The position numbers and the translations under genes were made by a program. Positions 46,688-58,121 of a stretch of DNA of 64,000 nucleotides are shown here, piece by piece. Each line of letters begins with the position of its first letter. Positions within the stretch are counted from its first letter, which is position 1. The DNA comes from Tausonia pullulans (Eukaryota; Basidiomycota; Tremellomycetes; Cystofilobasidiales; Mrakiaceae). The notes under the pieces are model-generated. The model made no database searches. It was given only the letters and a program-made list of their open reading frames with translations, and was not told the DNA's origin. Location of the stretch: positions 744,001 to 808,000 of the forward strand of contig OX637634.1 in the NCBI GenBank assembly GCA_951802195.1, given 5' to 3'.

Positions 46688-48474
46688 TCACTCCTCCTCC
46701 TCGTACTCGCCACCGAAATCCTCGGGGGCACGGGCCTGGACCTTGTCGTTGTGGAAGAGCGACTGTTCCAAGGCAAGAGGGACGAGGTCAGCGATGGGCA
46801 GAGGGAGAGGGGGCAGCCAGAAGGGAAGGACGAACCTGGTTTCCACCCCTGGTGGTTGGGACAAGTGGAGCAGCAGAAGAAAGTCAATCGACTGATCATG
46901 AAACGGAGAAGAAAGCGATCGGGGCGGAGAGACGGACCAGGGGAAGGGCTGCAAGAGACGGAGGGAAAGCGGGGAGCGTGATGTCAGTCAATGGACGCGG
47001 CAAAAGGGGGAGGGGCGGGTTGATTGGTCGCTTGGAAGCAGATGCCATAGAACCGAGCGGAAGGGGAACGGGGAAAGAAAAGAGCAGAAGGCCTTGTCTC
47101 TTCTCGAAAGAAGAGGGTAAGGATACGTCCATGGTCGCATGGAGAATCGCCGACGGGCGCGCGTTTGCTCGCTCGCTCAGGAGCCACGCTGATTGGCGGG
47201 GCGAACGAAGACGAGAAGAGGTGATCCGACCTGGACGCGTCGAGCGCCGCATCTTGGCTCGGACCAGGCTCGAGACCACCCCCACCCCAGCCCATTAGGA
47301 GCTGAGACTGAGCGCCTCCCCAAGAGCGACCCTGATCCCCATGACAGAGCAAAGGGGAGGGAAAAGAGATACGCGCGAACGAGCGCGAACGAACGCGAAT
47401 GGAACGAACGGCGACGACCCCCTGCAGTGTACGGGCGGTCGTCCCGCCCCTCCTCCATCCCGAAACCCAGCTCCTCGACTCGTCAGGCAACAGGAGAGCG
47501 AACGCACCCTGACACGGCGCATCATGTACTCGTGGCCCGAGGGCTTGGGGGGCTTGCCGCCGCGCTCCTCCCTGGAGGGTTGCGAGCGAAGCAGCAAGGG
47601 CGAGCACGTAGAGGGCAAAGCGTGGGTGGCGGGGGGGAAGGAGATCACGGATGGGGACGCATGGGACAAAGGAAGGCGACGCCCGTCAGTCCTGAGCTCG
47701 ATGACGGCGGAACGAGCGCGCGAGACGAGCGGGGCGAGCAGGAGGAGGGAGAGCGAGGACGGACCACTCGTGCTCGACGTGGGCCTTGTGCTTAAGCTCG
47801 CGGTTGTAGACGAAGAGGCCGACGGCGGCGATGGCGGGCATGGCGATGTAGAGGCTGAGACGAACCAGGGCGAGCGAGTCAGCGGGCGAAGAGGCGAGAG
47901 ACGGCGGGCACAGAACGGCGGGCGAGAGGCCAACGACGACGACGGAAGACGGGCGAAGAGCGCGAGGCGTCGGGCCCGCTCGTTCCTTTCGTCGGCGGGG
48001 GCGGGCAGCAGGAGCGCTCCTCCGTCCAGGGCCGGGCGCTGGGATCTCCATGCTGCCCCCAGCGACACTGGGCTCAGCCTCGGGCGAGGGCGCCGCCCGA
48101 GACGCAGAGCAGCGCAGCGAGGTAGCGAGCAGCAGGGATCAGTCGCCGCCGCCGCCGCCGCCGTCTCATGCTCCCCCTCCGCCATCCAGCAGCACGGCGA
48201 GGCACTCACGAGACCTTGCGCCAGAGATCGGTCGCGCCGGGGGCGTGGTTGAACATGGCCTCGCGCTCCCGGGACCACTCGGTCTCCTTGAAGGGGATCT
48301 CAGACTCCTTGATGGCCTTCTCGCGGAACATGGGGACGTAGCCGGCCTCGGGGACGTAGTGGAGGAACCCGGCGGGGGGCTGGTAGCCGGCCGTGTAGGG
48401 GGCGGCGGAGGTCGCGGAGTGGGCCGGGGCCGAGGCGTAGGCACGCTTGAGGGCGAGGCGGGCGGAGGACATGG
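46688..48474 (-). CDS. COX13: Cytochrome c oxidase subunit 6a (Cox13)
   Basis: Five reverse-strand exons. Start MSSARLALKRAYASAPAHSAT is a mitochondrial presequence. The mature part has TDLWRKVSLYIAMPAIAAVG, the single inner-membrane helix of subunit VIa, then NRELKHKAHVEHEWEERGGK, GHEYMMRRVR, PFPWS (a 15 nt exon, 46934-46948), and SLFHNDKVQARAPEDFGGEY. The order YxxxRxRPFPW..SLFHN is the family hallmark. The subunit sits on the intermembrane side of complex IV and modulates its activity. Compared with the yeast protein there is an extra stretch of about 45 residues (AGFLHYVPEAGYVPMFREKA...) between presequence and helix. Introns are longer than usual here (about 350-600 bp), including the two flanking the microexon. 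Confidence 0.9.
46934..46948 (-). other. COX13: 15 nt microexon of COX13 (PFPWS)
   Basis: Sequence reads CTTGCAG, then five codons for PFPWS, then a GTCTCT donor. It joins in phase 0 to ...MMRRVR on one side and SLFHNDK on the other, exactly restoring the conserved subunit 6a motif, which is otherwise missing from every open frame of the gene. The donor is weak. Confidence 0.75.
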
Positions 48475-49218
48475 CGTGAGGCGGGCGAAGATGGTGGTCG
48501 AGGTAGGGGCGAAGGGCTGAGCGAGGCGAGCAAGAGGGAAGACCGCCCCGCCGAGCGCTGGGCCCGACCCTTGTGATCCGCAAGGCCCAGCGGCCCATCG
48601 TCGCAGACTCGCCTCGGCTGTCGTCCCCCCCCAACCCCCATGACGAGTCAGAGGATAATCCGAGCTTGGCCCTCATCCCGCCGACGCTGACGACGCTGCC
48701 CGAGCCGTCCCGCCCACTTGCAACCGGGCCGCTCTTGCTCTCTCCTTCTCTCTCCCTTGTTCTCCGGTCTGCTTCGCACGCCCCACCTCCGCTCGCTCGC
48801 GGTCCCGGCTCCTCGAAGCCCACGTCGGGGATGCCTGCGTATATTCCCCTCCGGGGGAGGAACCGGCTCTCCTCCATGGCGTGGGCGGACGTCCGTTCGG
48901 CGAGAGCAATGGGGAGGGCGGCGAGAGCAGACAGGGACAGGACGGCGGAGGGAGAGGCTGAGGAGGGGAGCAGGCCCGCGCGCGCCCATACTATCTAGCG
49001 GCGGGAAGCCCGGCTTGGGCGGTCATTTCGAGCAGATATCTGAGGGGTGTCTTTTGGTTTCTACGTGTTTTTTTTTGTCCAATGAAGATGCTGCTGCGGG
49101 ATTGTGCGTGTTCGCGAGAGAGATCCAACGCGTCTCGACCTCTGTCTGCGCGCCCGTCGCGCTCGCTGGTTCGCCCCCCCATCCTCCACCACCGATCCCC
49201 CTTCGGTCGACCAACATC
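48475..49218. other. Divergent promoter region, COX13 / membrane protein
   Basis: 744 bp between two start codons. GC-rich with CT-rich leader on each side; a TTTTTTTT run at about 49069-49076. Open frames on both strands here have no family resemblance and look compositional. Confidence 0.45.
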
Positions 49219-49969
49219 ATGGCCGCCGCCGCCGCCGCCTCTGGCCCCACCTTCATCGACAGCCTCATCGCCCAGTCCGTTTCCACCCTTCGAACAGGCC
49301 TCACGAACGCCGTCAATGGCCCGCTCTCGACGCTTACCGGCCACGCCCCCGAGTCCCGGGTCGCGACCTCCCAGCTCGTCCTCCTCGTCCCTCTGCTCGG
49401 GGCAACTACGAACCTCACATTCGCACTCGCCTCGTGGCTCCATCTCCGACCGTTCCTCCCTTCACCACCGGCCCCCCTCTCCTCCCGCAGTGGGGGTGGC
49501 GCGTCGTCGTCCAAGAGCCCCAAGGATGACATCGATCGCGAGCTTGAGCGCGCCCTCCCAGCGACGGCCCTCCAGGCGCACTGGAGCAGATGGTGGCTCC
49601 CGGCCCTCGGCGTCGTCGCTACGTGCGGGATCGTCTCCATCGGAGGCGGGCTTCGGGCGGCTCTGAGGACGAGCGGAACGAGAAGGATCTGGTTCGGGTT
49701 TGGGACCGCGTTCGCAGCGGGCCACTTCATCTTTGCGCCTTCGGTGAGCCCTGGCTCTGTCATGGTCTCGCACGCATGCTGCTGCTTTGGGACTGACCTG
49801 TGATGCTGTTGCTTTGGATCAGGCCGCGGAGGAGATCAAGCAGATCGTTCACGGCCCGTCGAAGCACTCCCGCGATCGGACACACAAGTGGCTTGCGATT
49901 CACGGCTCGCGGATGTTGATGGCGGACATCCCGAGCTGGATCTGCTTCTTGCTGGCGGCGATTGCCTGA
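49219..49969 (+). CDS. Unknown four-helix membrane protein
   Basis: Two exons, 49219-49743 and 49823-49969. Start MAAAAAASGPTFIDSLIAQS. Hydrophobic segments: TSQLVLLVPLLGATTNLTFA, WWLPALGVVATCGIVSIGGG, IWFGFGTAFAAGHFIFAPSA and MADIPSWICFLLAAIA at the very C-terminus. Between the first two is a disordered Pro/Ser/Gly loop of about 50 residues. The conserved-looking end HKWLAIHGSRMLMADIPSWI resembles fungal integral membrane proteins of the DUF1772 kind, but I cannot confirm the match. Function unknown. Gene reality is supported by the clean intron and CT-rich leader. Confidence 0.7.
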
Positions 49970-50457
49970 GGAGGGATGACCATGTATCTTTGTGCGGAGT
50001 GACAACGGGCGGGAGGCATATGCGATTGCTGGTGGCGCGCAGGTCGCGTCGGATCTCGGATTTCGGCCACTCTCGCTATTCACTCTTCTTTTACTTTGCC
50101 AAATAACCTGTGTGGTCAGTTATGCACGGGGATCGCAGCTGGGCACCCCTGACAGGACGGCCTGCGGAACGATTGAGACCACCACCCTCTGCACGCCACT
50201 TCACCAGACAACCGATGGTATGAATCTTGAAGGGCTCTTCTTCATCGTTATCTCTCTCTTTCTCTCTCCCTCAAGTCGCCTCCATCTCCATCCCCTCGCC
50301 GGCGAGAGGTCTGTGGGCGCGTCGTAACAATGCGAAGACGCGTGAGACAAGAGACCGGTTCGCGCCGGACGCCCCCCCCACCCCCACCTCCTCCGTCCTC
50401 CTCTAACGACCAGCATCACGAGGCTCTAACTTCGCCGCATCCTCTTCCTCGCCTCTC
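49970..50457. other. Intergenic between co-directional genes
   Basis: 488 bp; the second half is CT-rich (TCTCTCTCTTTCTCTCTCCC at about 50252) with a run of CCCCCCCACCCCCACC near 50371, typical of leaders here. No coding signal. Confidence 0.5.
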
Positions 50458-52186
50458 ATGGCGCTTCCCCGGATTGCGAGAGCTGGCTTCGCGCTCATCC
50501 TCTTCGCGCTTGCCCTGCTCGCTTTCTATCATCTCAACCCAAACGCGACGTACGCGTCGTTCTCGCCTTGGAGAGGCCGTGCAGATGACGACGCCGAGTC
50601 CCCCCCGGCTCAGCATGAGCAAGTCCCTCCCTCTCTATCGACCGAACTCGGCCATGAGGACGACGCCGACCCCGTCGTCGCCGCTTCTCCTCCTCCCGAG
50701 CGACCCGGAGCGAAGGACCTCGTCGCCGCGGCGCTTGAGGCCGGCCCCTCCATCCTCTCGCTTGAGAATCGAGCCTGGCTCGGCACGTGGGAGTACTCTG
50801 CCTTCTCCGAGGCGTCCTTCGCCGAGAACCTCGCCATTTACTACGGCATCACGCTCAACCGACCTGCCCAATGCCACGTTCCGCGCAAGTTAGGCGAGAC
50901 GGACGACAACCATGCGAACAGGGAGAAAGGGAGGTTCTCGCGCGTGGCCAAGTACTCATGGCGGCCAGAGTACAACCCGTTGTTCCCGTTCATCTTTGAG
51001 GACTTCGTCGGGAGGTTCATCACGGCTCCGAGGGGGCTGGTGATCATCGGAGGTGCGTCGAAGAGGCAGCCGTGCTTGCGTATTCCTTCCGGGCTGACGC
51101 GCGATGCCACACACACTTGCCGGCATAGATGACCTCGCATATGAACAGTACCTCTCTCTCACGCTCCTCCTCCGCCAACCGCGCTCGCTGCCTCAGATTA
51201 TCAACACCAAGGAGTTCGCCCCAGATGGCACAACCGTTCTCTCTGCCACTTCCCGCCTCAACATGGCCCGCCGGTTCGGCAAGTCCATGCTCGCCACGCA
51301 TGGCGGGACTGTCCCGCTCGAGCGATGGAAGTTGCCGATCGTTCGCTATTATCGGACCGAACTGTGGGCTCCGGGCGCCGAGGGATCAAAGCCGCTCGAT
51401 GAGGAGCCGTTCTGGAATTTTCTCGGGACGCCCGCGAGCGTCGACGGCTGGCCCGAGATCCAGGACGATGTGGTAGTCATTAGCTCGGGCAAGGCCTGGA
51501 GCCCGTCATCGACGAGGCTAAGTGAGGACGAGACACTCGAGGCGTACTCCAAGATGGTGAGCCGCTCTTCCCTGCCTCTTGTCTTGACCATTGATGGCTC
51601 TTGAAACTGATCCCTTGCCTTCCAGACGGAGAGCCTCATTCCTCGACTCCTTGCCCTCCCGCGGACTGTCACCGTCGTCCGCTCCATCTCCATTCCCTCC
51701 CCGAAGGGCTGCGATAAGGCCAGCGAGCCTCTCGCCCCCGAGGACGTCGCCACGGATCACGTAGCGAATGCCGTCTCCTGGGCGAGCAAGGAAGACGCGG
51801 TGATGCGCGCTGCGGTCGACGAGACTGTTGAAAAGGGGGAAGCCGCCGAGGGGGAGGGGAAGAGGGCGAAGGCGGTGTTTATGGACATTCGGGAGATGAC
51901 GTCTGCCAGGTGAGACGCTTCTCTCCCTCTTTCCAGCGTTCCTCGCTCCCTGGCTGAACATCTCCCCCTCTTCCCAGGCCAGACGCGCATTCGAACGAGC
52001 AGCTCAACGACGGAACGATCGACTGCGACAGCTGGTGAGCGTCACGGGCGTACCCATGGCTGTGCCAGGGGCGATGCGACTCCGCTGACTGTGCGCTTTT
52101 CTCCTTTTCCAAGGTGCGCCCCGATCATGCCGTATTGGTGGAACCGGCTACTCTGGGATATCGCGCGCCGAGTGCCGGGATCGTAA
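50458..52186 (+). CDS. Type II membrane protein with PC-esterase/TBL-like domain
   Basis: Start MALPRIARAGFALILFALAL gives a short cytosolic tail and one signal-anchor helix, so a Golgi or secretory lumen location is likely. An acidic stem of about 60 residues precedes a domain like the trichome-birefringence/CAS1 esterases: LENRAWLGTWEY, PLFPFIFEDFVGRFI, then GLVIIGDDLAYEQYLSLTLL in the place of the GDS block, and at the C-terminus MTSARPDAHSNEQ and DCDSWCAPIMPYWWNRLLWD in the place of the DxxHWC block. The family O-acetylates or binds polysaccharides. Here the GDS serine is Asp and the DxxH histidine is Ser, so activity is doubtful. Four to five introns. Confidence 0.75.
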
Positions 52187-52474
52187 CAATAGAATTTTAT
52201 GTTTCTGTTTTGCCAGTGGGACCTGAGAGGTTCATCCATCATCATCCAAGCGAGCTTGCGGGGGGGTGGTGGGGGTTCCAAGAAGGAGCCAGGATACGGC
52301 ATCCTTTGCAAGGAAGGAATTGTGAAACTCAAGCTGGCTCCAAATGGGACGAGGACTGGCGTCGAGGCGCCCCTGAACGGGTCTCGACCCCCTAGAAATG
52401 GGAGGGTCTTCTTGCGCGTTGACCTGATGCCCTCTGTGCACACGTGCGGACTGGCAACAAGAGGCTGGACCGTC

Positions 52475-53566
52475 TCATTCCTCTTTCGCAGAAGCGATCT
52501 CTGCGTCCCTCTCCCAGACAATCTCTCCGTTGCGCTTTGTCGCACGGAGAAAGTACTCGCGGCCAAGGACGCCAGGTGTCTTGGGGTCGCCTGGGGAGAG
52601 TAGAACGTCGTTCTCAGAGAGGAAGAGCGGAACGTGGCCTGGAAGGTGAAGTGGGGAAACTTCAGCAATTGCTCGTTCAAGGGCTGACGGTGAGGAGGGA
52701 CCCACGGGCAAGCAGCAGCGAGACATCGAGGTAAACGAGGATGTTGGAGGATGCGCGGATCCCGGACGTGATCTTGAGTGAAGAGACGGAGGAATCGTCT
52801 TCTTTGAGAGCGTGAGCGGAAGGAGGAAGACTGATGGCGAGATGGATGTGTTGCCGAGTCATCTTGGAGAGTCCGTTTTCGACTTGAGGTGTGGTGGCGA
52901 GAAGTCAATACCCGAAGCGTCAACACGATGGCGCAACTCCACCCTGGAACTCACGGATGAGCGGCCACTTGTCCAGCGTTGTCCCGTGAACAGCAAGACC
53001 CGCCTGTTCGGCTGTCTCGACCTTCCGCATGCTCTCCTCCATCCCTGAGAGCGCGAGCGAGTGGCCCTGATTCGCCCGGATCCACCACGCGCCGCCGCCC
53101 TCTTCCACCTTGGCGGGAACGAGCGAGGGCGCGTCGAACGTCGAGCGCGAGTAGAAGAGCGCGAATCTGGTCTTAGTGTCCTCAGCGGCAATCCGCTGAA
53201 GTGAGGCCAGCGAGAGGTGCTCCGTGAGGGAAGGGTGTGAGCACTGGGGAAGGGTACGACAACAGGCAATCAGTGAATGCTTGTGCGCGAAAAAGCCAAC
53301 CTCTGGTATTATGAGCAGAGCGCGCAACGGACCAAATCATCAACCGTAAGCCAGCCGTCCTGTCGCATGGGGAGCGCCTGCTTCTCCGCGCCGTGCCGGA
53401 GGAGATATGAGAGCGTCTTGGAGATTCGCGTCGCGAGCGGCTCGTCTGGCCGGCCCCGAAGCTGCTTGAACTGGGTAATCTTCTGGGGCTTCTTGCCACT
53501 AGACGCCTTCTTCATTTGGGCAGGCTTAGGGGGGCAGGCGGAAGGGGCAGACGAGGGGTCGGACAT
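52475..53566 (-). CDS. TPT1: tRNA 2'-phosphotransferase Tpt1/KptA
   Basis: Start MSDPSSAPSACPPKPAQMKK. Landmarks: ISKTLSYLLRHGAEKQALPM with the RHG Arg, DGWLTVDDLV, RIAAEDTKTRFALF, WWIRANQGHSLAL with Arg and His, and AVHGTTLDKWPLIREFQGLS followed by KMTRQHIHLAISLP with the last catalytic Arg. The Arg-His-Arg-Arg set of the family is complete. After tRNA splicing it moves the 2'-phosphate at the ligation junction to NAD+. The C-terminal part ends REYFLRATKRNGEIVWERDA..., with stop TGA at 52475. Four introns approximately. The gene is tail to tail with the PC-esterase-like gene, 288 bp apart. Confidence 0.94.
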
Positions 53567-53932
53567 GATGGGCGTGGAGGGGGATTGAGCAAGAGGACGG
53601 GCGAGCTGTCTGTCTGTCTCCATTCGCACGGTCCCATCTTGGAGAGCCGATATTTTATCTCTCCTGAACATCAGACAGGTACATTGCTATCGTACAGAAA
53701 AACATAATGGAAATCTACCGATAACTCCCTTGACGTGGCTGCCAGTGGTGTCCTCCTCCGAAGCTGCTGGCTTGCGGAGATGACTAGGAGCGTGGGCCAC
53801 ACAAACCGGGCGGGCGTATGACCAAGGCGCTGGACATGGAGATATCGATGCGGCGACACGCGGCGCCGGAGGAAGCAAGCTCGATGGAAGAGTAGCCGCC
53901 AGAAGATAAGTAAGGGTCGAGTCACCATCTAT
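53567..53932. other. Intergenic between co-directional minus-strand genes
   Basis: 366 bp separating the TPT1 start from the stop of the RNase H/RRM gene. No coding sequence or clear promoter element recognised. Confidence 0.5.
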
Positions 53933-56635
53933 CTACCGGCCCATCTCGCTTCGCCGACGCTCGAAAAGCTCAGCAAGGGCAACAACCGTGCGAGAGACCT
54001 CATCCATGGACGCGTTGTCCTCCTCGAACGCCTCGTGAAGCCGGGCGAGGAGTTCTTCACATGAATGTACGATGGAGGCCGTTGCCGACGGCAAGAGCGC
54101 GAGCCTATACGTGAGAGCTGCGCTCTCAGTCTCGATCTCGCGCCGGAGCTCGTCGATGACCTTCGGTTGCAAATATCAGTAAGTGGCTACAAAGATGAGC
54201 AGAGACAATGCGAGAGATGACAGACCGTAGTATCTGATGAGGTTTCTCCCTTATTCGTAGCTAAGGAATCGGCGATCAACGCTAGTGCCTTCTCCGGCAA
54301 GATCCCACACTCATGCTCCAGCCGCGCTTCCCAGCTCCTGATATCGCCCATGCCTCGGATCTTGGTCCTGCGAATAGCTTCAAGCGCCTGCTGGTTCTCG
54401 AGGATCACCCGTCCAAGGCTGCCAATGGCGAGGTTCCAGTCATGAGGCTCGCGCTCGATGATAGTCAGCCGCTGTTGCCGAGACTTGACGAAGTCAAGGC
54501 TGGCCTTGAGCTCGCGATGGAAAGGCAGCTTCGGGGTTAAAACCGCAGCCCGTAGGGGAGAAGGAGCGGTGCTCGTAGGAGGTGATAGCCGTCCGCTGTG
54601 ATCGGGGGCGGGGTAAGGACTAGCACGGTGATGCTGGCGGGCGGCAGGACCGGATCCACCCCGAGACGTCGGCGCGCTGGCAGCAAAAGCAGTCGAGAGC
54701 GAGGGCACAGAGACCGCTTCTTGAGGGCTCGCTGAGCGAGGTCCTGGGGTCGCCGACGGATGCAGCGTCGCCGCAGTGATGGCTTCAATCTCGACCTTGT
54801 TGTCGCGATTGGTCTGGTGCTGGTCTGCGTTTTCGTCCTTCCTCTTGAGAGCCCACGGCGGCAGCTTGGGAAACGCCTCAGCCATCCCGTCAGGCACGAG
54901 CCTGCCGACTTCGATGGGAGCGATCAAAAGCGACCCAGGCCACTTCTTCCAGACACTCTCGTCACGACCATCCGAAGAGAGGTCGATGGGCTTGTCGTGG
55001 TGGGATCTAATAACTTCGGTCGAGACGGTCGGGTCACTGAAGGATATGATGGCGAAGCGGTCCTCGACGGGAGGAACGTTGAAAATATCAATTGAGATGC
55101 TGACGATAAAAAGGTCAGGGACGTGAGCATGGCTGCGGGCGAGGCCGAGTCACGCAGCTCACTCACAGCTGCCCGAACTGGCCAAAGAGGTCCTCGAGAT
55201 CTCCGGCTGTCGCCTCGACGGGGAATCTGTGGAGATGCGGAAGAGCGTCAGCGACAAGGAGCGTGCCGCAGAGGGGGAAAGACCATTTCGACGTTCCTCG
55301 CGACACAGATCGAGCCCTCGGAGAAGACGAGGGTGTCATCGGTCGGCAACTCCACGCTATCTTCATCGGCAACCAGCCTCCGGGAGAGAACTACTGGAAG
55401 TGCGCTCTCATTGGCGTCCCCGGGGCTTGGAAGCTTTCCTCCCCGGCGAGCGAGAACCGTTGTGACGGTGCCCGAGACGGCCGTCCGGTCGGCGAGCTCG
55501 TTGCCGAGGATGCCGTTGTGACTCGGAACCCAGACAATGGTGATTTTAACGTCTGGGCGGAGGGTCAAAATCTTTTCGAAGGTCGAAACAAAGAGCTGAG
55601 ACTGGTAACGGACGCCCGAGTCGCTACGAGGAGAGGGGAAGCGCGTCAGCCAGGCTAGGACAGAGAAGCATTGAGCAGGCACGCGACGCACACGAGGGTG
55701 ATGGCCGCCTGCGAGTCGGCAAAAATGAGAAGATCCTCCGTTTGCGGCTTGCCGACACTTGCAAACGCCTCGAGCGCTTTGCGCATCCCACTGCACTCGG
55801 CATCCGTCGGGTCACACTGGCCAAGCTCCTCCCGAAGCCTCTTGCCTTCGCGCGGGCTGCCGTCCCGAACCCATTCAACAGCAGCGCCCCACGCCCAGCC
55901 CTCCTTGAACGAGCCGTCCGAGTAGTAAATCTCTCCGCGCCAGGTTTTGAGCAGCCGGTCGTGGATGGCGATGGCGTCTGCCTTCTTCGCGGCGATGATT
56001 TTAGTGAGCGGGAGGTTTCGCGAAACAGCCGGGACGTCGTGGACGTGCATCATCTGGCCGGCGACGATCTTCCAGACAGTCGGGCCAAGAGTGTACTTCT
56101 CATCCTGGAAGAGCGCGTGGTGGGCGGCGGCCTGAGCCTTAGCCTTTCTACCCTTGGCCTTCTTCTCGCTCTTCGACAGCTTGCTGCCAGCACCTTTGCC
56201 TGCCTTCTTTGCAGCCGCTCTAACCTGCTTGTTTGATGGGGCAGAGGCGACAGCGGCCGGGGGAGGGAACGGCTTGGACGGAAGTAGAGGCTGAGAGGGC
56301 ATTGTGAACCAAGATTGGGCCGGGAAAGCCACCGGAGATGGCATCTGTCCGCGCTCTGGTATCAAGGGGGGTGGAGCACTCAAGGGAGGAGGAAGAGGTG
56401 GAGGAAGGAACTGGGAAAAGGGCGGCTGCGCCGTGGGTGGCGGCGGGACTAACGACGGTGCCGCCGACCACACGTCCGCGTGTGGAGGAGCCTGGTAGAA
56501 AGGGACTGGAGGAGGCTGCGTTACACCGAAGGAGGAAGAGGAAGTGTCGGAGGAGGGCGGAGGCCAAGGAGGAGCATGTCGTCCAGGAGGGTGCTGAAGA
56601 TCACGGGAGTAGCCACCGCGGCCGTAAGAGTGCAT
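53933..56635 (-). CDS. RNase H-like domain fused to RRM-like domain, unknown function
   Basis: Start MHSYGRGGYSRDLQHPPGRH at 56635. A Pro-rich N-terminus of about 130 residues and a Lys/Ala-rich basic block (KKAGKGAGSKLSKSEKKAKG) precede an RNase H domain from about residue 235. It carries all four acidic positions: IYYSDGSFKEG, DAECSGMRKAL, LIFADSQAAITL and VWVPSHNGILGNELADRTA. Next comes an RRM-like module (FPVEATAGDLEDLFGQFGQL, then DIFNVPPVEDRFAIISFSDP). The C-terminal third has a Pro/Ser linker and two helical segments (LKASLDFVKSRQQRLTIIE; VIDELRREIETESAALTYRL). The RNase H part resembles domains of non-LTR reverse transcriptases more than cellular Rnh1, but no polymerase is nearby and introns interrupt it, so it reads as a host gene. 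About five introns; exact donors around 55690 and 55290 are uncertain. Confidence 0.75.
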
Positions 56636-57178
56636 CACGCAGACAATGAAGCCAGTGCTCTGCACAGATGCCGCGAAGTAGAATCAGTTGTCTACCAAGG
56701 GATGAAAGAGGACGGGCATCAGTCTCCAAGATTATGGCTGTCTGAGGCGAGACGCCTGTATTCTTGTGCAGTCGACGCCGACAGCGGCTCTGTTGACCAG
56801 ATAACGCATCCGAAGTCCCAAGCATAGAACCAGACTGACCCCAGAGTCAGAGCTTGAGAGGCTGAGACTGAAAGCGTCGAGTTGTCCGTTCAACAAGGAG
56901 TGAGGAGAGACCGCCTGCTCGACACGTCTGGTCGTTGGTGAATGAATAGCGAGCGATCTGGCAGCCCCTTCTGAAGGCGGAAAGGCCCACGATATAACAA
57001 GCACACCAAGGACGAGCGAAAGAAGGCCGAGAAGATGGGGCAAGGCCAGGCCGGTGGTGGTGGTTGCGAAGGAGACAGTTTGGAGCTGTCGACTCTCAGC
57101 TCGTCTCGTCGCTTCGTCGCCGTCTCACCACGGGCGAGGCGCGAGTTGTCCATCGACGGCCACCCCACCTCTTCGACC
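56636..57178. other. Divergent promoter region, RNase H-RRM gene / TOA2
   Basis: 543 bp between two start codons, moderate GC, no TATA box recognised. No coding signal accepted. Confidence 0.5.
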
Positions 57179-58121
57179 ATGGCTACCCCAACCAACTTTT
57201 ACGAGCTCTACAGGGGCTCCTCGTCAGTCTGCTGATCTGCACGGGAACTCTCTCGGCTCGCTGTCTTTCAGCTGAACCCCCCGCTCGTTCGCCCCCCCTT
57301 GCTCGTCTGTTCGCTTGCTTGACTCCTGCCTCCACTCGACTCTTTAGCATCGGGACCGCCCTCACGGACTCGCTCGACGATCTTATTCAGACCGGACAGA
57401 TCACGCCGCAGCTGGCGATGCGGGTGCTTGTCCAGGTGCGTCCCGCCTATCTTGGCAGGTGCTGCTGGCCGCCTGTCTTCGCTTGTCCCAAGCCCGACCG
57501 ACCAACTGTGCTCCCTTCTATCGTCTCAGTTCGACAAATCGTTTGCGGAGATCATCTCCAAGTCGGTTAAGGGCAAGTCGGTCATCAAGGTGCGTGTCTC
57601 TTGCTCAAGCGTGGCCGGCTGGCGGGCGACGCGTGCTGACAAGTCGCGCGCGTTCCTCTTACTCATCAAGGGGCGGATGAGGACATACAAGCTTTGCGAC
57701 GATGTCTGGACCTTCGTCTATAAGAACGCAACGATGAAGATTGAGACCAACAGCTCAGGAAACGGGTGAGTCGCTCGTTCTGGAGAAGGAAGGTTACGCG
57801 CGATGGCTCCTTTCTGTTGTGAGATCGCGACCCAGTTCTCTACCCCTTCTTTACATTCTTTGGGACAATTGTATTTTCCTGGCTCACAGGGGCCTGTAAT
57901 AGGCTCCTGTCTGTATTGGACACCATCCCGAAGTCGAGCAGTTGATCGAATGATACTCCGCGTCCCTCCGCCACCTCGTTCGAAGCTACACTGCCGTGAT
58001 GCCACGACTGACGCGTCTTGTAATCCCGTCTCTCTCCAGTGGTGAGGTCATCTCTTGTGAGAAGGTCAAGATCATTGCATGCAAGAATGCGAACGCCGAC
58101 GACCCTTCGTCCAAGAAGTAG
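57179..58121 (+). CDS. TOA2: Transcription initiation factor TFIIA gamma subunit
   Basis: Four or five exons join to MATPTNFYELYRGSSIGTAL, TDSLDDLIQTGQITPQLAMR, VLVQFDKSFAEIISKSVKGK, GRMRTYKLCDDVWTFVYKNA, TMKIETNSSG and EVISCEKVKIIACKNANADD. This is full-length TFIIA gamma: an N-terminal four-helix bundle half and a C-terminal beta-barrel half with the conserved YKxCDDVWTF. It pairs with Toa1 and stabilises TBP on TATA DNA in RNA polymerase II initiation. Length, about 115 residues, is as expected. The first splice (GSS|IGTAL, donor GTCAGT) is clear. Confidence 0.96.

Noticed and set aside
47295-48278. Overlapping 300+ residue frames on both strands within COX13
   Set aside because: They span COX13 introns; only the short conserved COX6A exons inside are supported.
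53933-56635. Reading the RNase H gene as a remnant of a retroelement
   Set aside because: No polymerase, integrase or terminal repeats are visible, the frame is long and intact across introns, and it is fused to an RRM-like domain; a host gene fits better.
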